Assembly (NCBI GenBank): GCA_963682025.1
Contig: OY821519.1
Span: 70,560,025-70,624,024, forward strand
Length of the DNA: 64,000 nucleotides
Direction of reading: 5' to 3'
Source of the DNA: Cordilura impudica
Lineage: Eukaryota; Arthropoda; Insecta; Diptera; Scathophagidae
Position numbers and translations under genes: made by a program. Position 1 is the stretch's first letter. Every line of letters starts with the position of its first letter. The notes under the pieces are model-generated. The model worked only from the letters and a program-made list of their open reading frames with translations, ran no database searches and was not told the DNA's origin. Shown here piece by piece: positions 55,430-64,000 of this stretch.

Positions 55430-56080
55430 CTATTTCCTGCTTAACTGGCAACACTTAACTTTTTGAGGTTTGTATTATAACATTATGCCCATGTGTTTGT
55501 GTGATATGTAAATTTTGTTTGTAACAAACAAAATAGAATTTCTTACAAAACAATTTTCCACGTTTTTAAAGCTCTCTTTTGCCCGACGTCACTCTCTAGA
55601 GAGATAAAAAAGGAACAAAAAACAAAATACGAAAATTCTCTTTTGATTTTTCCTTCACTTCGTTTTTGTTTAGTCTATCATACTGATAGAATACATACGG
55701 TTTTTCTGCTTGAAACTTTTTCAGTTTTTCATGTGGGGGGCCGCCAACAAAAGTAGTGCAGCCAGCAAACAGCACCTCGTTGTTAAATAAAATTGAGTCG
55801 TTGTTCTACTGTCGTTGAGATTGCAACACACTTGTCTTGTGCGTTTTTAACAAAAAAAAAAAGTAAAGTAATCATTAAAAGTAAAATATCAAAACAATAA
55901 TAAAAAAAAAAACTCAACCAATTTAAAAAAAAAAATTACATTGTCGTTGAAACTGACAAAAAAAAAAAAAAAACAACGTGAAAAAAATCAAAATACGGAG
56001 TGGAGAGTACACAATTATTTTAATTGTGAAATTGTTTTTAATGTGGTAAAGAAAAAAAATATAGAATTATAATAAAAACG
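55430..56080 (+). promoter_or_regulatory. Candidate host promoter and 5' untranslated exon (speculative)
   Basis: About 55700-55840 is less AT-rich than anything nearby ('ggggggccgccaacaaaagt', 'cagccagcaaacagcacctc', 'gagtcgttgttctactgtcg') and matches no repeat copy in the window. It is followed by A-rich leader-like sequence and a good donor-like word, CGT|GTGAGT, at about 56076. No ATG-initiated conserved frame follows, so if transcribed this would be a non-coding first exon. No TATA box is obvious. Low confidence; it could simply be non-repetitive intergenic DNA. Confidence 0.2.
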
Positions 56081-56977
56081 TGTGAGTGTTTCTTTACTTC
56101 TCCTCGTCATAGCTGTGCCTTGATATTCTAACAAACAAAAATGTTATAAAATTCATTATGATTTTACGACTGCAACAAAAGTTTTGACCAAAATTAAAGA
56201 AATAAAAAAAAATATATGTTGTATACTTATAAATGATTTATGAGTTTCCCATGTATTTCGTAATAATTTCCATAACAAAACCGTGTATAATTAATAACAA
56301 TAATTGCGTGCAAATTTCTTTTTTTCCAGTTCCTTTTAATAGAGTTTATTTTTTATTTTTTTTTAGGGATATATACACATTTTATTTTCATAAATACTCA
56401 TGTTTTTTTTTATACAAAATTTTCATTAAAATTTTGGTTATTATTTAACCACGCAGTGTGTGCGTAACACTATTGTCAATAGTTTTTTTTTTTTTTTAGA
56501 TTAAGGTATTTACGGCCGTTTTTATGATTGCATAGTTTCTAAGGAATTTCTTCTTGTTTTTTACACACATTCATAGAATAGAAATTTAATTATTATTTGT
56601 CGCGAATCTTTATAATCTGAAAATTTTCATACAGAACTAGTTATTGAAAAATATTGAAATTTTAGATATATACTCAAATTGTGAAAATAGCACTTGGGAC
56701 TCATTTCCATATCGAATACCAAAATCGAAAAGTTTCATCAAATTTCTAAAATTATATTCAAAAAAATCTGATTCATTTACTCTAAAAATTACAAATTTTT
56801 CAAATTATGTGGAGATGAATTTTGGAACTTCTAGAAGATATTTCTAAACAATTTCCATTAAAAGTCCTTAACAAAAAATGACACTACTACAAATAAGTAA
56901 AATGACCACAATTCTCTGGCTCAGAAGTTCTTCTACTTTGACCGAATTTCTAAAGAACCATTGTCAGAAAATATGTA
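56081..56977. other. AT-rich sequence, nothing recognised
   Basis: Frames of 60-70 codons occur (56233-56448, 56644-56847) without similarity or favourable composition. Confidence 0.45.
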
Positions 56978-57110
56978 AGGTTCAAACCTCACGGCCGCCC
57001 TAAGTGGAAAAATTTCATATAGGAACAATTTATTCAATTAAAACATAATAATTTATCACAATATTCAATATACATATGCTTTCTTCTGTTCTAGCACGCA
57101 CCATTGTAAG
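56978..57110. repeat. Dispersed repeat, inverted relative to 51246-51460
   Basis: 'ggttcaaacctcacggccgc' 'cctaagtgg', 'ttattcaattaaaacataat', 'cacaatattcaat' and 'gctttcttctgttctagcac' mirror the earlier copy, with a shorter middle. Confidence 0.65.
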
Positions 57111-57135
57111 CAATGAAATTATGTGCGTGAAGTTT

Positions 57136-57917
57136 TTATACCCTATACCACTATGTGGTTTGGGTATAATGACTTTGTGCTGCTGTTTGTAACTACCAAA
57201 AATATTTGACCTAGACCCCTCTTTAATTATACCGATCGAATCAGAATCACTATCTGATTCGATTTAACGATGTCCGTCCGTCCGTCCGTCCGTCTGTGTG
57301 TCCATGTAAAGCTTGTAATCAAACTGCAAGTCGCAAATATGAATATATTTTGATGAAATTTGGTATATAAGCTTCTATCGGCCATAGGATGAACGCTATT
57401 GAAATTGGTGAGAATCGGACCATGTTCAGACCTAGCCCCCATACAAATTATCCATATGAAATAGACATAAATTGCCATAAGATCTAAATTGTCATATAGA
57501 TCTTACTCAAATTGGGTTTGTATGCGTTCATTACATCCACTAATGAGTAGTCCAAAAATGATCCCTTTGACCTCATATAGAGCTGCTTCCCGATCTTCAC
57601 TTAAATCTATCAAAAAACAAAAATATTGCACTGATTCTTCTCAAATTTTGTTTGTATATATTTTTGCAAAATACAAGAGACCTTACCAAACATGGTCAGG
57701 ATCGGTCCATTTTTGGGCCTAGTCCCCATATAGATATAGCATCCGATATGAACTTTTTCATATCTGCAGACTAAAAAATTTATAAAAATCCCACTCAAAT
57801 TTGGTTTATGCTTATTTTTTATGTCCAGTTATTTGGGCCTATAGGGTACGGTCTCTACACGCATGGTATAGGGTATCCTATAGTCGGTCTAGACCGACTA
57901 TAATTTTCTTACTTGTT
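57136..57917 (+). mobile_element. Family B repeat, full length
   Basis: TTATACCCTATACCACTATG to the full palindrome and AATTTTCTTACTTGTT. GTCC/GTCT tract at about 57273-57300. 782 bp. Confidence 0.85.
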
Positions 57918-58499
57918 ATACATATGTATATATGTATATATGTATAAAAAAAAAAGCAACCGAAAACATTAATATTGTTAAATGTGGTTACTTTGCATAT
58001 AATGAAATTACCAACATATTAAGAAGAACTTCTCCGTCTTTGCTAAATAATAAATTAAAAAAAAAAAAAAAAAAAAGGATTTTAATAAAGTTGCGAATAG
58101 CAAAAATATTTTTTTTTTCCTGAAATTCTAAAAATATTTCTTATAGAATAATTTTAAGATTTTGAGTTTATTTACTCTCTTTATATTCACTCGTAGTGTC
58201 TGCTTGTCGACAAAGGTTTGGATCGATTTTATCCCTTTTCCCGTGATCCCGTGATTTTTGACATCGATATTTTCAGTCAATCAATTATTTAATTACTTGA
58301 TGGTAAATTAATTTACAAATGAAGTATAATAAGAACTTGGTTTTTATAGGTTGGTTTTTTTTTTTGTCATAAAATTGACTTTTAAATTCACAGTTTTTAC
58401 TATTTACTAGAAAATTGATTAGAATCATCATTTAGGCAATTCATTAGGTGTACTAAAGTTGTAAGTTGTAAACAAATGCAAGACGTCAAATAGTATATA

Positions 58500-58591
58500 C
58501 AGTCAGTCAATAAAGTTTGTATGCAAACTGTAAATCAAAATTCAATTCAAAATTTTTCGCACACCCTGTATTACCTTGCCATCTTTATTTT
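58500..58591 (+). mobile_element. Tc1-type end fragment
   Basis: CAGTCAGTCAATAAAGTTTG after TA; the same end as the right terminus of the element at 61708-62881. Cut off by the family-A copy. Confidence 0.6.
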
Positions 58592-59150
58592 TATACCCTC
58601 CACTCCAGTGTGCAGAGGGTATATATAAGTTTGTCATTCCGTTTGTAATAATAAAAAAAAATGTTGGACCCCATAAAATATATATATTTGTGATCCTTAT
58701 AACAATCGGAGTTGATGCCGGTGGCGGCATCAATCGGGCAGCTGGGGTGCTCGCTGACATTAAAAAATGATTCATTAACATCCTGAAAAGTTTGCTATTT
58801 AAAATCGTCCAAATCGATCGATTAGGGCCCGAGATTTGAATGAAGAACTAAAAAAAGTCTTGAAAAAATATAATTTTCTATGTTGTTCTTGTCACGATCA
58901 CGCCCTCAATAGGATAGCTAAGGTGATCATTATTAGTGAGAATGATTCTCCAAATTCATAGGAAGGTTTCTATTTCAAAAATCATTAAAATCGGTGGAAC
59001 AGGTCCAGGTAAATCTCTGAAAATTTAAAAAAAAAAAAAAATGAAAAATATGATGTTTCTATAGTGTTCTTGTTGTTATTCTAAATGTTATATTGTTGTC
59101 ATAGCTGGACTTGTTGTTTTTGTGGTCGTTGTGGTAATAATATAATAAAA
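58592..59150 (+). mobile_element. Family A repeat, 5' part
   Basis: Collinear with 53-660, nearly identical over the first 110 bp. The GTCY tract present in the first copy is deleted here: 'cggagttgatgccggtggcg' replaces it. Confidence 0.75.
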
Positions 59151-59340
59151 ACTAACCCTTTGTACATTTTTTTATCAACTCTGGTAGAAAAATTTAAAAG
59201 TTTCCATTGTTTTGGCATCACTAAAAAAATTTGTTAGATCATTTCTGTCATTGCCACGAGCCTGCCTGCAAAGTTTCAGATCGATTGAGTCACGGGAATC
59301 GACAAGCAGACACTACGAGTTAATATAAAGGGAGTAAAAA

Positions 59341-61552
59341 TTCACCAGCATCTAAAGCAAATAATGCTAAAATACCTAGTTGTTAATAAAAAGAAAACAA
59401 TGTAAATTTAGCAAAAAAAAATTTCTATGTATTAATTTATTTAAAGAGAAAAACACAAATATAACGTTTGAAGTTGTATTTTTTGTGTGTAATATTTACA
59501 TATACATACATACACATTAAATAATACAAATAATATACATATATTCTATATATGTATATATGTATATCCATAATAACTGCATGTTGGAAATAAATCGGTA
59601 TATTATTTTATTTACATAAAATTCTGCAATATTTTGTTGTGGGGAAAATACATTTCTTTTGCATTAACAGAGTGTCACTTCATTTTGCTCAGCGTGACTA
59701 TGCCACAGTAGATGGCGCCAAAATTTTTGTTCTAATTAGCATTAGCAATAGTTATTTCTATTTTAACATGAATGTCAATATTTTCAACTGGAACAATGTT
59801 AAGAGTATACACGGGCTGGTCTTTTATTTCATACGTTTTTTCATTATTCTTTTACAGATATGAACATAAGTTTGGCATATCAACTTTTTGTTGTCTTTAC
59901 AAAATAGAGTTACCGAGTTATCAATGAGTTTTTTGCTTTCAAAAAAGTTCTACATAGTTATATAGAATTATTATTCTGCTTTTCCTACAAAATATCTGAT
60001 TGCGATTACATCAAATTTTTAAAAATTGTTTATAATTACTAAAGCATTATTCACATAAATACAAAATTGCACTTTTTAAATTTTCCATTCAAATTTAAGA
60101 AAATAATTCTAAAAACTGGAATTAAAATTTCCAATTATAAATTAGAAAATATTAACTGAATTTCAGAAAATCATATCAAAACGTCGGAAATAATAATTTT
60201 AAATTTAGAAGACATCAATTGCATCTTTAATATACATATAAATTTTATTCGTTAAACACAAATTGAAATTCCAAAAAAAAAAAAAAAAAAAAAAAAAAAC
60301 CAAATATTTTTACATTTAAAAAATGTTTACATTTAAAAAAAATATTGGCATTGGCATAATAGCTTTTCAGTAACTTCTTTTAACGATAGTCGAATCGTTA
60401 AAAAAAGGAAATAGCAAAATTATCAGGAAAATTTTTAAACAATATTCGCTATTGTTAAAGTCAGCTGTTGTTGTTATCTAAACGACAACCATTTTTGTGT
60501 AGTTTATTCAATCGATAAAAAAAATTTTTTAGGTTGAAAAGTCGTCATACATAAATAAAAATAATAAAATAGTGAAAATATTTTGCTTTTATTAAAAAAT
60601 GTTTTTATATAAATAAAAAAATTAAATAGCATATTCAATTCATTATTTCATTTTCAAATAAATAAACAGAAATATTAGTAAAAAAAAAAATAAAGATATT
60701 AAACATAAGGATAATATCATCGTGTCAAACACGAAGTAATTTGTTTTTTTCTATTCTTCTTTGTGTTTTTCGCTTATTTTAACAGAGATGCCACTCGTTT
60801 ACAATTTAAATAAATAGAAAAATAGATTTGTCGACTGTCGTTAAGATGTATGTACTTAGTGAATCACTTAATCCTCAGTGCAAACAACAATAGCTGTCGA
60901 TATATTTTGCCATTATCGGATCGTTGAAATTTACAGAATCGGACTACAGAAAACATTAATTTAAATTCAATGAATTTTATAAAACCTCAAATGATATTTA
61001 AGAATTGCGAATATAAAAATTATTAACTAAATAAACGCAATTTGATGAGAATGTTATTTATATATAAATTTTCACAATTTTTTTTTTTGGATGAATATTT
61101 GAAGTTTTTCAGAAAATAAAGAAAACTAATTATTTTATTTAAAATGTTTGGGACATTTGGTTTTTTTGCGTTTGGCATCCCTAATTTGATTATTATTATT
61201 ATAAATTTATTCTCTATGTTTTCCAAATATGGCAATATTTTAATAAAAAAGTTGAGAGAGCTTTTTTTTTTTTTGGTTATTATTTTGTTACTCCATCCGA
61301 CCTATATGGCCGCAATGAAGAAATATTTGGCCAGTTAAAAGAAACTATACAGCCATCTCCAATTAGCACGATTTAATGCATATAGCCACCCTACACAACC
61401 ATTACCTTTGCAATGGAGGTTAGGGCGAGCTATTTAATTAGCAAAAACTAAATTAAACGAGAAGTTATGTCATATAACCGGAAACGCATGCATATAAGAA
61501 ACGCATACATATTTTTCCAATATTTTGTTTACATTTATTATCAATATTCAAA
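59341..61552. other. Long AT-rich stretch, nothing recognised
   Basis: 59515-59640 repeats the 780-890 segment of the first family-A region. 60277-60299 is poly-A. Short frames (59639-59863, 61144-61338) show no similarity. No terminal repeats or relics were recognised from 59650 to 61550. Confidence 0.5.
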
Positions 61553-61609
61553 CCGAGGTGGACGGTATCAAAGATTCGGCACAGCCGAATTTAACACTCT
61601 TACTTGTTC
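61553..61609 (+). mobile_element. Family A 3' terminus
   Basis: 'cgaggtggacggtatcaaag' 'attcggcacagccgaattta' 'acactcttacttgtt', hairpin ATTCGGC/GCCGAAT intact. Confidence 0.7.
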
Positions 61610-61707
61610 TGTTTTGTTGTTTATTATGTTAGCTTCCAGCATCTAGTTGGAATAACCAGTTTTTAAAGCACCGTTAGATTTTCAAGCAATTGTTTTTCTG
61701 ATTGATG

Positions 61708-62881
61708 TACAAATATAGTCAATAAAGTTTGTGTGCAAAACGCACAGTTAATTCCGATCTTTGCGTGTAAGGTGACAAAGTGAACTTCAAAACAATTATT
61801 TTATATTTTGATTAGGATTTACAGTGTTTTTAAAAGTTTTGGTTGTATATTTGGAAAAAATACATTAAAAACATACATCAAATAGCACCAATAGCACCAC
61901 GGGGCAAAGAATTGTCTTCGAATATCAGAAAAGTGATAATAAAACTCTACCTGGAGCACAAAACTCAAAGACAAATAGCCGAATTGGTTGGAAAAAAGTC
62001 ATGCAACCGTCCAAAAAAACAATAGAAAGGTACAGAAGGCAAGGAAATAATAATGATCTGGTCGGCAAGATCTGGTCGGCCAACCACATTTACACCCAGT
62101 GAGAAACGAATTATCGTGCGCAATATGCAAAAAAATCCGAAAATTTCTGCACCAAAATTATAGATGGAAATTGAAAATGAGTTGGGAAAAGTTTGTATTA
62201 AACTTGTTTTTATAGATTGTATAATGGATCGGTTTGTCTATTTAAATATTTTAAAAAATAACTTGCGTATACGTGGTGCTAAACTTGGGATTGCCGAGTC
62301 ACTTGTGTTCCAGCAAGACACCAATACAAGCACACCTCGCTTATTGTCAAAGAGTGGTTCCTCTATAAAGTAAAAAACAACTTAAACCCAATCCCAGTCG
62401 CCCGATATTAATCCTATTGACCATTTGTGGGTCCACCTGGAGCGCCAAATCAGAAAACACGACATAAGAGGCAAAGAAGACTTGAAAAAGGCCCTTTTAG
62501 AAGAGTGGGAGAAAATGCCACCGAGCGTTACCACGAACCTGGTGTCATCGATGCAAAACCGTCTAAAATCAGTCATAACAAATAAAGGCTTTCCAACTAA
62601 GCATTCAACATTGGAAAAATTAAAAAAAATTAATTACCTTTTCTTGACTTAGATTTGCATACATACTTTTTTGACATATTTTTGAGGATATTTACGCTTA
62701 AGTTGTTGTTATTTGAAGACATTAAGTTTCTCTTTGTTTTTTTTTTTGCTTCGAAATAAGATTTCCAATATTTTCTTCTAAAAAATTAGATTTTCTTTCA
62801 TCGTTGTACAGTGAATATATATTTTTTGATGTTATAAGGATAAGCTACTCGCTTGCATACAAACTTAATTGACTGACTGTA
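61708..62881 (+). mobile_element. Tc1-type transposon, degraded
   Basis: Left TACAAATATAGTCAATAAAG then TTTGTGTGC; right, inverted, TACAGTCAGTCAATTAAGTT then TGTATGC. TA at each end (61708-61709, 62880-62881). 1.17 kb. Confidence 0.75.
61830..62652 (+). pseudogene. Tc1-type transposase relic
   Basis: PRGKELSSNIRKVIIKLYLE and HKTQRQIAELVGK (HTH, from about 61900), a shift, then IERYRRQGNNNDLVG and KIWSANHIYT. The next part up to the first catalytic Asp is missing (about 62160). DCIMDRFVYLNILKNNLRIR, LGIAESLVFQQDTNT carries the second Asp; then HTSLIVKEWFLYKVKNNL in another frame, QSPDINPIDHLWVHLERQIR with Asp where Tc1 normally has Glu, and a 75-codon tail (62425-62652) EEWEKMPPSVTTNLVSSMQN, RLKSVITNKGFPTKH. 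Frame breaks near 61990, 62320 and 62395. Dead copy. Confidence 0.8.
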
Positions 62882-63118
62882 TGTGATCAACCCGAAAAAA
62901 TTCAAATAAAAGTAAAATATTTGTTATTTTACACAAAACCTTACCTGAATATAATTATTTCCTTCCATTTTTATTTATTTCTACCATTTTTACTATAATA
63001 ATTACAAGGAACGTATAAAAAATATTTGGAATAAACAACAAAAGCTGATTAAATAGTAAACAATGATCACATAGTACACCGCAAAAACATACCTGCAAAC
63101 GCTGTATTGTCGTAAAAT

Positions 63119-63505
63119 TTTTGATGTGTAAGCATCTATACGCGCAGGGGGGTAAATTTCTATTTCACAATATAATCACAAAAACAGCGTAACACAAATC
63201 GGTGAGAGCTGTAACACAAATCGGTGTGTGACTTATGATTGTATTGGTGAAAAAATTATGATATGAACTTGTTTTTTTATGCCACTTTTCCAAGCGTCAT
63301 CTATGTATGTATCACTTATATACGTTTATATTGGGATATTTTTAACGTTTTACAGCAAAGGGTTGTTGAATTAGCTGAAACAGTTTTTGCTATAAGTGAT
63401 ACATAGATGACGCTTTCTGTTTGATTTTAAAAAATGACATAAACAAATATTTAATTACTAGATGTTTACACATCTCCCCTGTGATCGGACTCACATAATT
63501 TTTTT
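63119..63505 (+). mobile_element. Family J element, copy 2, with a nested MITE
   Basis: Left 'gatgtgtaagcatctatacg' 'cgcagggggg'; right 'agatgtttacacatctcccc' 'tgtgatcggactcacat'. The first ~110 bp match 46654-46800 but without the 24-bp palindrome; 'acacaaatcggtg' is doubled at about 63189 and 63213. Confidence 0.6.
63289..63416. mobile_element. Small MITE with ~25-bp inverted ends, nested in family J
   Basis: 'aagcgtcatctatgtatgta' 'tcacttata' and the inverted 'tataagtgatacatagatga' 'cgctt' bound a ~75-bp spacer. Absent from the family-J copy at 46654. Confidence 0.65.
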
Positions 63506-63600
63506 TTTTGTATGGAAAATAGCAACAATTATACAACTGTTGTATAATTTTAGTACATATGACACATACAACAGTTAGGGCACACTCGTGATTACCCTAA

Positions 63601-63967
63601 TGTATAATATTAATAAGCTAGGTGATTTCTTGTGATCGATGTTTTGTTCTACCGTTTTATCCCGATTTTGACCAAACGTATATTATTTGAAAGGTATTTC
63701 TTTTTAGTCGTTTGCCAGATTTACAGATTTTTAAATTTTTTCCTTCATTTTGACTAAATTGCATTTAAATTTGCTACTAACACATACGTAACATTATACA
63801 TATGCTATGTGTGTTTTATTAAATTTGTTAATGTGTTTGTTAATGAGTTTGTTGTCTTCATTCACAATAATAATAAACCATAAAAGTGTTGTTTTATGAA
63901 TTGGCTAAGTTGAAAAATAAAGCTGCCTAGAAATTGCACTCGAATTTCGAACGCTGGCATCTGCTAG
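63601..63967 (+). mobile_element. Family D element
   Basis: TGTATAATATTAATAAGCTA to ACGCTGGCATCTGCTAG followed by T; near-intact hairpin ctcgaa/ttcgaa before the end. Confidence 0.7.
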
Positions 63968-64000
63968 TTATAATAATTATGATCATCATTGACTCAATGA

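Larger units (their letters stand above)
58168..59340. mobile_element. Candidate element with ~36-bp inverted ends enclosing other repeats
   Basis: The left 'tttactctctttatattcac' 'tcgtagtgtctgcttgtcga' (58169-58208) is repeated in inverted orientation at 59301-59337 ('tcgacaagcagacactacga' 'gttaatataaagggagtaaa') with about three differences; further inward 'cccgtga' and 'gatcgat' are also shared. Between them lie a Tc1 end (58500-58591) and a family-A copy, so if this is an element it has been a target for others. Target duplication unclear. Confidence 0.5.

Noticed and set aside
56987..57010. GGTTCAAACC as a tRNA B box
   Set aside because: No acceptor stem, anticodon arm or properly spaced A box; kept only as a possible SINE hint.

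Overview
This window looks like a stretch of repeat-rich, very AT-rich chromosome from a higher fly (Diptera, plausibly a calyptrate such as a blow fly or flesh fly). The organism is inferred from three things: many dispersed elements with the mini-me/DINE-1 layout (TATACCCT start, TATATA core, (GTCY)n microsatellite, hairpin, ...CTTACTTGTT end); the density of mariner, Tc1 and other IS630-type relics; and the total lack of bacterial gene organisation. I see no intact host protein-coding gene, no tRNA or rRNA, and no CRISPR. All recognisable protein similarity belongs to transposable elements, and every transposase or reverse transcriptase seen is broken. The longest open frame, 255 codons at 22709-23476 on the minus strand, is a mariner transposase damaged by one missing base.

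Layout. 0-5 kb: a mini-me-like element (family A), a 134-bp tandem duplication, and a hAT element with a perfect 8-bp target duplication (2979-4191). 5-10 kb: two long simple arrays (a 7-bp and an ~18-bp monomer) around a 97/113-bp tandem repeat and a full family-B element. 11-16 kb: a Tc1 relic, a jockey-type LINE with a small Helitron-like element (family D) nested in it, and a Foldback-type element (15212-16350) that carries FLYWCH/MULE transposase remains and sits inside a family-B copy. 17-20 kb: the first family-C element and a pogo/Tigger relic. 21-27 kb: DD41D and mariner relics and one nearly intact mariner. 27-31 kb: a long-terminal-inverted-repeat element (H) with its own transposase remains and two family-C elements in or at it. 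31-36 kb: a T-rich tract, more A and B copies and the fourth family-C copy. 37-42 kb: two mariner relics, a repeat with GGTGCCACGCC blocks, and A-rich tracts. 42-46 kb: B and D copies and an IS630-type relic. 46-50 kb: a Tc1 deletion derivative, then a TA-rich island hosting a ~710-bp hairpin MITE and a DD41D element, both with TA target duplications. 50-55 kb: D copies, a Bari-type Tc1 relic, a DD41D relic and a second foldback-like palindrome. 55.4-56.1 kb: the best candidate for non-repeat host sequence (possible promoter and 5' untranslated exon). 57-64 kb: B, A, Tc1 and D copies and long AT-rich stretches with nothing recognisable.

The most informative structures are nested. Empty-site comparison inside the window supports a 9-bp duplication for the Foldback element and 4-bp duplications for family C. 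Families A and B end in the same short terminus behind different hairpins. Family D has A|TC...CTAG|T Helitron-style boundaries. The biology here is mobile-element turnover, with no operon or pathway.
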